Position numbers and translations under genes: made by a program. Below, one piece after another: positions 8,637 through 16,646 of a DNA stretch of 64,000 nt. Where the stretch lies: contig CAOSWK010000002.1 in assembly GCA_948527295.1 (NCBI GenBank), forward strand, positions 62,001 to 126,000, written 5' to 3'. Source of the DNA: an uncultured Eubacteriales bacterium (GTDB taxonomy: Bacteria > Bacillota > Clostridia > Oscillospirales > Acutalibacteraceae). Within the stretch, counting starts at the first letter, position 1. The number at the start of each line of letters is the position of its first letter. Below the pieces are notes generated by a model, which saw nothing but the letters and a program-made list of their open reading frames with translations, ran no database searches and was not told the DNA's origin.

Positions 8637-10151
8637 TTACTTAAGTTCTTCTTCGTTTTTGGCTGCAACAGCTGTTTCATACTTTTTGCTCAAGCCAAAC
8701 ACCGACAATGTCCAGGCAACCACCGTAACACCAAAGATTCCAACAATAGTCACAACGTGAGACATTATATTTGGAACTATGCCGTACATAATCTGCTGAA
8801 TAAGCGATGCGCCAGCTTTGCCTGCACGGCCACCGATAACTTCAACCGCAGCCTGGCCTTTTGTTTTTGTGTCTTCATCAAGCGGGAGGTACGCCATACT
8901 CTTGGTTGTGTCAAACAGAGAATACTTGATGCTCTTACACAAAGCGTCCTGAATAATACCTACCCAAGTTGCCAAAATTAGAGCGGACATGCCAAAAATC
9001 TCTGCAGCTACAAATTGTCTATAAAGAACTAGCGCAAAGAAGACTCCGCCCAAAATCAGGAACATTAAAGGAGTGATAACGGCAGAAGTTTTCCATTTGC
9101 AGGTTCTTAAGATGAATGCACCAATGAAAACAACCAAGATAGAGAAAACGCCGGTAAATATGGATATATTACCCTGCATAGAGGCGTATTGCTCGCCTTC
9201 AAAAGCTTCTCTCATGTGGGCTTTCAAAATAATTTCTGCAAAGTTGATGGAAATTCCATAGCCCATAACAAGCATGCCGATTAGCAGCAAATAAGAGTTT
9301 GTAAACAAAATCTTGATGCCTTCAAGCACGCTAACTTTTTCTTTCTTCTTCTTTGGCTTAATTTGTGCTTCGTCATAAAATCTTGGGTCTTTCAAAACAA
9401 CATTATTTATATACCAAAAGATTCCCATAATAGTCGCAGCAACGGCCAAAAGTGCTATCATAAGCATTCTAACATTTTCAATAGAAGCATCTTTTAAAGC
9501 TGTTTTTATTGTAACGCCAGCAGAAATTACGCCGATGTTACCAATTAACGAAAACAGTCCAAAAAATCTCTTTACCTCGTGCCTCATAGTTGTAGCGTTT
9601 GCAAACATCCAGAACAACGAGGAGATTCCCATCGTTCCCCAAATTTCTGAGATTACATAAAACAAAGTAGTTGGCCAGTTGCCCAAACAGGTAAGAAATG
9701 TTCTAAAGAACTGTGGTGCAGCTTCGGTCATAGCAGTAATTTGCTCTGTAGACATAATCAAACTGTCAAGGTTTGGGTAAAGAACAAAGCCAAACACCGC
9801 ATAAAAGACCATAAAAGAAGCGACAATTATGTAAAATGTCTTCTTAAGGTCAAATTTATTCATTAAAAAGTTAAAAGCAATAACCACCAAAAACGCAGCC
9901 GGAAGAACGTACCAAATTTTAAGCGCACTAATAAGTTGTGCTGTGTCTGCCTTACCGGCGCCAGCCCATATGTTAGTATGGTACTGTACAAAAATGTCCT
10001 TTAAATCGCGAACCAAGGTGTAGAAAAAAAGGATAAACGCCATAAGAAAACTCATAGGCAAGAATTTTTTTAGCTCATAAGTGTGAATGGGCCAAACCAA
10101 TTCTTGAAACTTGTTAAACTCTTTAGTTTGAGTTTGTTGTTGGGTTGTCAT
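8637..10151 (-). CDS. tlc: ATP/ADP translocase (NTT/Tlc nucleotide transporter)
   Basis: Member of the NTT (TC 2.A.12) family of energy-parasite and plastid nucleotide transporters, which exchange cytosolic ADP for host ATP or import nucleotides. It is 504 aa with about 12 helices, the same length as rickettsial Tlc. The N-terminus LVWPIHTYELKKFLPMSF and the segment SEIWGTMGISSLFWMFAN are near-diagnostic. So is KYSLFDTTKSMAYLPLDED (409-427) followed by KGQAAVEVIGGRAGKAG. The four charged residues shown to matter in plant NTT (K155, E245, E385, K527) appear to correspond to K51, E169, E306 and K431. Substrate choice (ATP/ADP exchange or general nucleotide import) cannot be decided from sequence. 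It is a single gene with its own promoter and an AAAGGAG ribosome site. This family is very unusual outside obligate intracellular bacteria. Confidence 0.96.
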   Translation of the reverse strand: MTTQQQTQTKEFNKFQELVWPIHTYELKKFLPMSFLMAFILFFYTLVRDLKDIFVQYHTNIWAGAGKADTAQLISALKIWYVLPAAFLVVIAFNFLMNKFDLKKTFYIIVASFMVFYAVFGFVLYPNLDSLIMSTEQITAMTEAAPQFFRTFLTCLGNWPTTLFYVISEIWGTMGISSLFWMFANATTMRHEVKRFFGLFSLIGNIGVISAGVTIKTALKDASIENVRMLMIALLAVAATIMGIFWYINNVVLKDPRFYDEAQIKPKKKKEKVSVLEGIKILFTNSYLLLIGMLVMGYGISINFAEIILKAHMREAFEGEQYASMQGNISIFTGVFSILVVFIGAFILRTCKWKTSAVITPLMFLILGGVFFALVLYRQFVAAEIFGMSALILATWVGIIQDALCKSIKYSLFDTTKSMAYLPLDEDTKTKGQAAVEVIGGRAGKAGASLIQQIMYGIVPNIMSHVVTIVGIFGVTVVAWTLSVFGLSKKYETAVAAKNEEELK

Positions 10152-10329
10152 TTTTTTACATTCTCCTTTAAATTAAAGGTAATAAATTTTGCGGACTTTG
10201 TTGCTATGACCTTAGCATGCGCAAAAATTAAGAATTATCAAAAGAAAGACTTAATAATTGACCCCCCTTTGCAAATTTATAATGCGCACGCTTAATTATT
10301 TAAAAATCACATTCCGCAAGACGTAATAG

Positions 10330-10358
10330 ATTATATCAAATTTTTTCACTTTATTCAA
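10330..10358 (-). promoter_or_regulatory. Promoter of the ATP/ADP translocase gene
   Basis: On the minus strand, TTGAAT and TATAAT are 17 nt apart, with a TGA just before the -10 (extended -10). Transcription would start near 10323, leaving a leader of about 170 nt before the ATG at 10151. Confidence 0.7.
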
Positions 10359-10483
10359 GTCTTTTTCAAAGTTAAATTACATTTTGATAAACTTTGCTTA
10401 TAATTTTCTTTTTTAGCACAATATTTGTACATAATTATCAACTGTTTTCGTGTATACCTTTTTCCCTTCCATACTTCTTTTTG

Positions 10484-10512
10484 TTGACATTTTGCACGTT
10501 TCAAATTATCAT
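10484..10512 (+). promoter_or_regulatory. Promoter of the potABCD operon
   Basis: A perfect TTGACA lies 17 nt from TATCAT, placing the start of transcription near 10519. The same -35/-10 pair (TTGACA, 17 nt, TATCAT) precedes rplJL in this window. Confidence 0.75.
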
Positions 10513-10567
10513 TTTATTTGTGCTAAAATTTTAGCGATTAAAAGGGTTTTAAAGGAGATATTTTGGG

Positions 10568-11722
10568 TTGGAAAAAGATGTGATAATCTCATTAAAAAAT
10601 ATTACTGTTTCTTTTAATGGAAATACCGTTTTGAAGAATTTTAACCTTAATATAAAAAATGGCGATTTCGTTACTTTGCTGGGCTCTTCTGGCTGCGGAA
10701 AAACCACGATTTTGCGCATAATCGGTGGGTTTGTTCAGCCCGATAGTGGCGAGGTTTTTTTTGCTGGCAAAAATGTTACAAAGCTGCCGGCCCATAAACG
10801 TACTGTTAACACGATATTTCAGAATTACGCTCTTTTCCCCCATTTGAATGTATATGAGAACATCGCCTTTGGTATGCGGGTTCAGAAGAAGCCGGAGTCT
10901 CAGATACGCTCTGAGGTTGCTAAGATGCTTAAAATGGTGAGCCTTTCTGGGTTTGAAAATCGAAATATTGCAAATTTATCCGGAGGTCAGCAGCAGCGCG
11001 TCGCCATCGCTCGGGCGCTTGTAAATAATCCTAAGGTACTTTTGCTGGACGAACCTTTGGGGGCTCTTGACTTGAAGTTGCGCAAGGATATGCAGACCGA
11101 ACTCAAAAAAATTCAGCAAAAAATGGGCATCACTTTCGTTTTCGTCACGCATGATCAAGAGGAGGCGCTCTCTATGTCCGACACGGTTGTGGTTATGGAC
11201 AGTGGTCAAATTCAGCAAATTGGTTCACCTCAGGATATCTACAATGAGCCGAAAAACGCTTTTGTTGCGGACTTCATTGGCGAGAGTAACATTATCGACG
11301 GCATCATGCACGAGGATTACGTTGTGGAGTTTGCTGGCAGGAAGTTTGACTGCCTTGATGCTGGCTTTTTGAAAAAAGAGAATGTTGATGTTGTGATTCG
11401 GCCAGAGGATATTGAGGTTACCTCGCCAGAGGATGGCCATATTTCGGGCACAGTTACTTCGGTCACGTTTATTGGCGTGCATTATGAGATCATTGTGGAC
11501 ATAGACGGCTTTAAATGGATGATTCAGTCCACCGATAGCCAAAATCCGGGCGATGTTATTGGGCTTTTGCTGCAACCGGATGACATTCACATCATGAAAA
11601 AGTCGGAGCATTCTGGCGAGTATGGCGATTACAGCGCCTTTAGTGACGAAATGTACGAGGTTTACGAGGAAAATTCGCCGGATGATGGCATCACTAAGGC
11701 TGGTGATAAAAATGAAGGTTAA
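10568..11722 (+). CDS. potA: Spermidine/putrescine ABC transporter ATPase
   Basis: ATP-binding subunit of a polyamine importer on the cytoplasmic face of the membrane. The 384 aa contain Walker A (GSSGCGKTT), Q-loop ([15 protein letters not shown]), ABC signature (LSGGQQQR), Walker B ([12 protein letters not shown]) and H-loop (VTHDQEEA). A C-terminal TOBE/OB regulatory domain ([24 protein letters not shown]) follows. The PotA subfamily is indicated by the operon. The start is TTG about 10 nt after AAAGGAG. A likely extra acidic tail of about 35 residues ([12 protein letters not shown] onward) extends past the TOBE domain and overlaps potB by 11 nt. Confidence 0.95.
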   Translation: MEKDVIISLKNITVSFNGNTVLKNFNLNIKNGDFVTLLGSSGCGKTTILRIIGGFVQPDSGEVFFAGKNVTKLPAHKRTVNTIFQNYALFPHLNVYENIAFGMRVQKKPESQIRSEVAKMLKMVSLSGFENRNIANLSGGQQQRVAIARALVNNPKVLLLDEPLGALDLKLRKDMQTELKKIQQKMGITFVFVTHDQEEALSMSDTVVVMDSGQIQQIGSPQDIYNEPKNAFVADFIGESNIIDGIMHEDYVVEFAGRKFDCLDAGFLKKENVDVVIRPEDIEVTSPEDGHISGTVTSVTFIGVHYEIIVDIDGFKWMIQSTDSQNPGDVIGLLLQPDDIHIMKKSEHSGEYGDYSAFSDEMYEVYEENSPDDGITKAGDKNEG

Positions 11723-12536
11723 GGCTTTGTCGCTGCCCTATATCGTTTGGATGGCGATATTTACGCTTGTGCCGATGCTTTTGGTTTTGGTTTTCGCTTT
11801 TACCGATAAAACCTGGAACTTCACTGTTGAAAATATTATTAACGTGGGCTATTATTCGAATATCTTTTTGCGCTCGATTGGGCTGGGGGCTCTTTCTACC
11901 GCCATTTGCCTTCTTTTGGGGTACCCGCTTGCTTATATTATTGCTAAAGTCCCCGCCAAAAAGCAGGGCATCGTCGTTATGCTCATTATGCTGCCCATGT
12001 GGATGAACTTTTTGCTCCGGACTTACGCTTGGATGACTATTCTTGAGAATAACGGGCTTTTGAATAAGGTTCTCTCTTTTTTGGGAGTTTCGCATCCTGT
12101 TTCTTTTATAAACACTTCGGGGGCCGTGGCTTTGGGGATGGTTTACAATTTTCTGCCGTATATGATTTTGCCGATTTACTCTGCTATTTCTAAAATAGAC
12201 AAAAAAATTATCGAGGCGGCACAAGACCTAGGCGCTGGCAGAAGAAAAGTCTTTTTTAGGGTTTTGTTGCCTCTCAGTTTGCCGGGAGTTATCTCTGGCG
12301 TCACTATGGTTTTTGTGCCGGCCGTTAGCACTTTTATTATCTCTAAAATGCTGGGCGGCGGTGCGCACATTTTGGTTGGCGATCTTATCGAGATGCAATT
12401 TTTGGGCAGCACATATAACCCGCACCTGGGGGCGGCTATTTCTTTTGTTTTGATGATTCTGATTTTCATCTCTATTGGGATTATGAACCAGTTTGACGAC
12501 TCGGATGAACTTTCTGTACCGGCGGCGTACCGCTAG
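11712..12536 (+). CDS. potB: Polyamine ABC transporter permease PotB
   Basis: First membrane permease of the polyamine importer, 274 aa with six helices. The binding-protein-dependent transport (EAA) loop reads [22 protein letters not shown], which contacts PotA. The start ATG at 11712 lies inside the end of potA (11-nt overlap), indicating translational coupling. Upstream in-frame codons would lie within potA and are not used. [21 protein letters not shown] is helix 1. Confidence 0.93.
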   Translation: MKVKALSLPYIVWMAIFTLVPMLLVLVFAFTDKTWNFTVENIINVGYYSNIFLRSIGLGALSTAICLLLGYPLAYIIAKVPAKKQGIVVMLIMLPMWMNFLLRTYAWMTILENNGLLNKVLSFLGVSHPVSFINTSGAVALGMVYNFLPYMILPIYSAISKIDKKIIEAAQDLGAGRRKVFFRVLLPLSLPGVISGVTMVFVPAVSTFIISKMLGGGAHILVGDLIEMQFLGSTYNPHLGAAISFVLMILIFISIGIMNQFDDSDELSVPAAYR

Positions 12537-12567
12537 AAAATCGATTTTTGCTAAAGGAGGGTGCACA

Positions 12568-13383
12568 TTGAAATCACTGGTAAACTCGAGGTCTAAATTG
12601 ATATCTAAGCTGTACATGTGGCTTATTTTCTTCTTTTTGTATGCTCCGCTTGTCGTGCTCATCGTCTTCTCGTTCAATGAATCCAAGAGCCGCAACGTTT
12701 GGACGGGGTTTTCTTTAAAGTGGTATGCAAAATTATTTGCCGATAAAGAAATTCTGCGCGCCCTATTTAATACTATAATCGTAGCGGTTGTCGCTTCGTT
12801 TTTGGCCACCGTTATTGGGACTATTGCTTGTTTTGGCATCTTAAAGATGAAGCGCTGGGCCAAGCGCTCTGTTATGAATGTGAATAACTTGCCGATTGTT
12901 AATCCGGAGATTGTTACGGGCGTCTCTTTGATGCTGCTTTTCGTGTTTGCTTATAAGAATTTCGGGATATTTCGGCCCGGCATCGTCACTTTGATTTTTG
13001 CCCATACCACCTTTTGTTTGCCGTATGTTGTGCTCTCTGTTTTGCCAAAACTGCGCCAGATTAGCCCTTATTTATACGAGGCGGCTCAAGACTTGGGCTG
13101 CACTCCCGCTCGTGCATTTTTTAAGGTTATTTTGCCGGACATCTTCCCCGGCATCGTCACGGGGTTTATTATGGCTTTTACCCTTTCGCTCGACGACTTT
13201 GTAATCAGCTATTTTACCAGCGGCGCCACTCAAACGCTGCCCATTGCGATATACTCTATGACTCGAAAGATCGTCAGCCCCGAGATAAACGCGCTTTCGA
13301 CGATATTATTCGCGGTTGTTCTCTTGCTTCTGATTGCCATAAACTTGCGCCAGATTAAGGACGAGAGTAAGAATCGCAACTAG
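12568..13383 (+). CDS. potC: Polyamine ABC transporter permease PotC
   Basis: Second permease subunit, 271 aa, six helices, with an EAA loop (YLYEAAQDLGCTPARAFFKV) and the PotC-type FTLSLDDFVISYFTSG segment. The start is a TTG exactly 7 nt after AAAGGAGG. In-frame codons upstream fall inside potB and give an arginine-rich non-homologous extension, so they were rejected. The gene follows potB by 31 bp. Confidence 0.93.
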   Translation: MKSLVNSRSKLISKLYMWLIFFFLYAPLVVLIVFSFNESKSRNVWTGFSLKWYAKLFADKEILRALFNTIIVAVVASFLATVIGTIACFGILKMKRWAKRSVMNVNNLPIVNPEIVTGVSLMLLFVFAYKNFGIFRPGIVTLIFAHTTFCLPYVVLSVLPKLRQISPYLYEAAQDLGCTPARAFFKVILPDIFPGIVTGFIMAFTLSLDDFVISYFTSGATQTLPIAIYSMTRKIVSPEINALSTILFAVVLLLLIAINLRQIKDESKNRN

Positions 13384-13428
13384 GCTGTTGATATTATTTA
13401 GATTTTAAGGAATTTGGGTGAGAAAATA

Positions 13429-14619
13429 TTGAAAAAAAAGTCCAGGTTAATTTTGGCCGCTGTTATCCTCTTTTTCGCCGCTGCGTCTGCATTTTTAGCG
13501 TGCGTCGCCATATGCAAAAATAGCCGCAAGCCCGCTGTTACTATTAATGTGTACAACTGGGGTGAGTATATCTCTGACGGCACGGACGGTAGCTTAAATG
13601 TTAATGAGGAATTTACCCGGCGGACGGGGATTCATGTGAATTACAGTACTTTTTCTAGCAATGAAGCGCTTTTTGCGAAGCTGCAAAACGGCGGCACCAA
13701 GTATGACGTGATTATTCCCTCCGACTACATGATTTCTAAGATGATTGCTTTGGGGATGCTTCAAAAGCTCAATTTTGATGCGATTCCTAACTTTTCGTAC
13801 ATTGATGATTCCTTTCGTGGCCTTGAATACGACCCTACAAACGAGTATTCTGTGCCCTACACTTGGGGCACGGTCGGGATTTTTTATAATAAAAAACTTG
13901 TCTTAGAGCCGGAAGACAAGATAACCTGGGACATTTTGTGGGACCCTAAATACGCCGGGAAAATCCTGATATTTGATAATCCTCGCGATGCATTTGCAAT
14001 CTCTCAGTTTAGGCTCGGGATCCCATTGAACTCCAAAAATAAAGAGGATTGGCTTTCGGCTGCCAAAGAATTGAAATCGCAGCAGCCGCTTGTGCAGGCC
14101 TATGTTATGGATCAAATTTTTGACAAAATGGCGAACAATGAGGCCGCGCTGGCACCTTATTATAACGGCGACGCCGCGCTTTTGACGCAAAAAAACAAGG
14201 ATATTGGCTTCGTTATCCCAAAAGAAGGCACCAATCGTTTTGTTGACGCCATGTGTATCCCGAAAAACTCGGAGCATTTCGATGAGGCCTTGGCTTACAT
14301 AAATTTTATGTGCGACCCTGCCGTTGCAACCGAAAACATCAAGCACATCGGCTATTCTTCGCCTGAAACAGCGGTTAAAAATCGGCTTGACCCTGAAGTT
14401 GCCAGCAGCAAAATCTGCTACCCGGATGACTCCACCTTAAAAAACACCCAGGTTTTTACCTATCTGCCAGACGACATCAACTCGCTTATCGATTCGCTCT
14501 GGATCAACATAAAGACCGGCGAACAAAAAGATCCGTTCGGTCTGGTCGCCGTTCTAATCGGGTTTATCGTGGTTTATTTGGTTGTGCTCTTTATTAAAAA
14601 GAGGAAGCTTAACCCTTAA
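13429..14619 (+). CDS. potD: Polyamine-binding protein PotD with C-terminal membrane anchor
   Basis: Extracellular substrate-binding component, about 396 aa. After an N-terminal hydrophobic segment (RLILAAVILFFAAASAFLA) the type-2 periplasmic-binding fold starts at TINVYNWGEYISDG, the PotD/PotF signature. Other family blocks are YDVIIPSDYMISKM, VPYTWGTVGIFYN and YINFMCDP. The odd feature is a second hydrophobic segment at the very C-terminus (LVAVLIGFIVVYLVVLFI) followed by KKRKLNP. Binding proteins normally end after the soluble domain. The cysteines after the N-terminal helix (FLAC, AIC) make a poor lipobox. TTG at 13429 (GGGTGAG 6 nt upstream) is preferred to TTG at 13414. Confidence 0.92.
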   Translation: MKKKSRLILAAVILFFAAASAFLACVAICKNSRKPAVTINVYNWGEYISDGTDGSLNVNEEFTRRTGIHVNYSTFSSNEALFAKLQNGGTKYDVIIPSDYMISKMIALGMLQKLNFDAIPNFSYIDDSFRGLEYDPTNEYSVPYTWGTVGIFYNKKLVLEPEDKITWDILWDPKYAGKILIFDNPRDAFAISQFRLGIPLNSKNKEDWLSAAKELKSQQPLVQAYVMDQIFDKMANNEAALAPYYNGDAALLTQKNKDIGFVIPKEGTNRFVDAMCIPKNSEHFDEALAYINFMCDPAVATENIKHIGYSSPETAVKNRLDPEVASSKICYPDDSTLKNTQVFTYLPDDINSLIDSLWINIKTGEQKDPFGLVAVLIGFIVVYLVVLFIKKRKLNP

Positions 14620-14657
14620 ACCGCGTTTCACAATTCGACAAATTTCTTCAAAAATAC

Positions 14658-14685
14658 TTGCGCCGCTTCAAAAACATGATATAAT
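14658..14685 (+). promoter_or_regulatory. Probable promoter of the cohesin-like gene
   Basis: A perfect TATAAT with extended TGA is preceded at 16 nt by TTGCGC. It lies in the 90-bp gap after potD, so the following gene can be expressed apart from potABCD. Confidence 0.5.
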
Positions 14686-14709
14686 TTTAACAGATTAAAA
14701 TAAAATGGG

Positions 14710-15771
14710 TTGATAAATTTGTTGAGATGCTTTAAATTTATATCGTGTTTTTGTCTTTGTTGCGCGTTTGTTTTCTCGATTAATCGCGCTAATTCGACTT
14801 TTGCTTACAGCGACGATGCCCTTGCCATCTCCCTTGCTTGCGACAATCCTTATCCGGTTAGTGGCGAAGAAATCACGCTCCGTCTGAATTTTCTGCCCTC
14901 CGCGCCCATTAATGTCTCGGCCTATCGCCTAAAAGTCAAGTTCGATAGCTCGAAGTTGTCGTACAAAGGCCTCTACTCCTACATAAACAATGACGATTTT
15001 AAAAGCTACAGAAAAGATGGCGACTTGACCGTTTTGTTTGTGACTTCTGAAAACGGCATTAATCTTAAGGCTGGCAGCGCTCAGACTATGCTTGAGCTGA
15101 ATTTTAAAGTTTTATCCAACTGCGATATCGGGCCTTTGGAGGTCTCTGCCGTTGTTGACGGCCTCTGCGATTATGATGCGGAAGCGATTCCTTTGCCAAA
15201 TATCGATCCGATTGAAATTAATGTAGTTCAGACCGGCGACGCCAACTGTGACCTCGCGACTCTTTCTCTTGCTGATTATGCGATAACGCCGGCCTTTTCC
15301 GCCGATATTACCACCTACTCTGTTGACGTACCGTACTCTAAGAGCACCATAGAGTTTAGCGCTGCTCCGCTGGACGACACCGCCAATGTCAAAGCCAACC
15401 GCAAGACATTAAAAAGCGCTGGTACGGCCACGGACGTTAACTTGACGGTTACCTCTGCCGATAAGAAATCAAAAAAAGTTTATACAGTTAAGGTGAATCG
15501 GCTTAGCAAAGAGGACTCCACTCCGGCCAACTTGAAAAGTTTGCCTACTGACGGCAACTTTGACCTTTCCACCAATAGTATCGGTATCGGCAGCCTTGAT
15601 GACAGCGAAATCCCCGATGAATCCGTTGCTCAAAATAATGCTTTTGCCCTTCAGCAGGCGTCGGCGCCGCTAGTTGTTAAAGAAAGTGCTTTTAACGTCA
15701 TTTTGTTTGCGGCCGTGTCCATAGTTTTTATCGGCATTTCTATTTTCATTATAAAGCGCAAAGCCCAATAA
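14710..15771 (+). CDS. Membrane-anchored cohesin-like surface protein
   Basis: Predicted cell-surface protein of 353 aa. It has a signal peptide ending near FAYS (about residue 34) and a cohesin-type beta-sandwich (about 35-175: VSGEEITLRLNF, AYRLKVKFDSSKLSYKG, GSAQTMLELNFKV). A cadherin-like beta-sandwich follows (about 183-265: LATLSLADYAITPAFSADI ... YTVKVNR). The C-terminus carries a membrane helix (NVILFAAVSIVFIGISIFII) and a KRKAQ stop-transfer. Cohesins bind dockerins, and a dockerin-bearing secreted protein is encoded at 38796-40385, so the two could interact. The isolated domain may equally act as a generic adhesive module. The TTG start has a poor ribosome site. Confidence 0.7.
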   Translation: MINLLRCFKFISCFCLCCAFVFSINRANSTFAYSDDALAISLACDNPYPVSGEEITLRLNFLPSAPINVSAYRLKVKFDSSKLSYKGLYSYINNDDFKSYRKDGDLTVLFVTSENGINLKAGSAQTMLELNFKVLSNCDIGPLEVSAVVDGLCDYDAEAIPLPNIDPIEINVVQTGDANCDLATLSLADYAITPAFSADITTYSVDVPYSKSTIEFSAAPLDDTANVKANRKTLKSAGTATDVNLTVTSADKKSKKVYTVKVNRLSKEDSTPANLKSLPTDGNFDLSTNSIGIGSLDDSEIPDESVAQNNAFALQQASAPLVVKESAFNVILFAAVSIVFIGISIFIIKRKAQ

Positions 15772-15805
15772 ACCCGGATTATCTCGAAAAATCTTGCAAA
15801 AAGCT

Positions 15806-15848
15806 AAGCTAGCACGGGCTTTATCGTGCTAGCTTTTTGTTTTGTTTT
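15806..15848 (+). terminator. Rho-independent terminator after the cohesin-like gene
   Basis: A perfect 11-bp stem, AAGCTAGCACG (15806-15816) with CGTGCTAGCTT (15825-15835), has an 8-nt loop and is followed by TTTTGTTTTGTTTTT. Confidence 0.9.
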
Positions 15849-15918
15849 TATTTATTTTTAGCCGATTAATAATTTCAAAAACGTTGATAATACTAAGTTT
15901 AGCGGAGGAGGGATCCCT

Positions 15919-16281
15919 TTGAACAGCGGCTTGGCTAAAAAGTTATACCCTATTTTGGCGGTGTTCGCCGGAATAATCAGCGGTCTCTTGGGGGCTGGCG
16001 GCGGAATGCTGATTGTTCCTATATTGAAAAAATATGGCCTCGACCAACGCTCTACCCACGCCACTTCTGTTTGCATCATCCTGCCAATATGCCTCTTGAG
16101 CGCCATTGTCTACCTCATAAAAGGCAACGTCACCCTCTTCGACACGTTGCCGTATCTGCCTTTTAGCGTTTTGGGCGCGATTATCGGCTCTTTAATTTTG
16201 GCCAAAATTAACCAAGATCTTTTGCGCAAACTTTTTGGCGGATTCATGATTTGGGCAGCGATTCAGCTGCTTTTAAGATGA
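15919..16281 (+). CDS. TSUP-family permease, N-terminal half gene
   Basis: 120-aa membrane protein equivalent to the first half of a TauE/SafE (TSUP, DUF81) transporter, a family linked to sulfite, sulfonate or other organic anion export. The signature GIISGLLGAGGGMLIVPIL is followed by THATSVCIILP, the usual repeat pattern, and then helices 3-4. Full-length TSUP proteins are about 250 aa with an internal duplication. Here each repeat is its own gene. TTG start 6 nt after GGAGGAGG. Its stop overlaps the next gene's start (ATGA), so the two are translationally coupled and presumably form a heterodimer. The substrate is unknown. Confidence 0.85.
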   Translation: MNSGLAKKLYPILAVFAGIISGLLGAGGGMLIVPILKKYGLDQRSTHATSVCIILPICLLSAIVYLIKGNVTLFDTLPYLPFSVLGAIIGSLILAKINQDLLRKLFGGFMIWAAIQLLLR

Positions 16282-16634
16282 ACTGGGTAATGGCCGCCAT
16301 AGCCGGTACACTGTCTGCCATAATCGGCGCGATGGGGCTTGGCGGCGGCGGCGTTCTGCTAATTTACTTCAACCTATTCACGCAAACGCCTCAAACGCTG
16401 GCCCAAGGCATCAACCTGCTTTTTTTCATCCCGTCCGCCATCGTCGCCATCATAATTTACATCAAGAAAGGGCTTGTAAACTTTAAGCTCGCCGTAATTT
16501 TTTCTCTGCTCGGCCTGGTTGGCGCTTTGGCAGGGGCTTACCTAGCCTGCTTCATCGAGAGCCGCGTTCTTTCAAAATTGTTCGCAATTCTTCTTTTAAT
16601 CATGGGAGCCCTGCAATTTAGGAAGAAAGCTTGA
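16278..16634 (+). CDS. TSUP-family permease, C-terminal half gene
   Basis: 118-aa membrane protein that carries the second TSUP repeat (GTLSAIIGAMGLGGGGVLL, then TLAQGINLLFFIPSAIVA). The ATG overlaps the stop of the preceding half gene in an ATGA. In-frame upstream codons would lie inside that gene and were rejected. No sequence suggests a recent frameshift: both halves have natural starts and ends, and the second half begins with its own start codon rather than a remnant. Confidence 0.85.
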   Translation: MNWVMAAIAGTLSAIIGAMGLGGGGVLLIYFNLFTQTPQTLAQGINLLFFIPSAIVAIIIYIKKGLVNFKLAVIFSLLGLVGALAGAYLACFIESRVLSKLFAILLLIMGALQFRKKA

Positions 16635-16646
16635 ATCTCCCGCTTT

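Larger units (their letters stand above)
10152..10567. other. Divergent intergenic region between the translocase and potA
   Basis: 416 bp without a gene, AT-rich. It holds two back-to-back promoters (listed separately) and a 5' leader of roughly 170 nt for the translocase. I see no convincing riboswitch or terminator fold in that leader, though a GGGGGGTC tract sits near its middle. Confidence 0.6.

Noticed and set aside
15919..16634. A single TSUP gene broken by a recent frameshift
   Set aside because: The second half has its own ATG overlapping the stop, and both halves begin and end naturally, so coupled half genes are the better reading. Read-level checking would still be useful.
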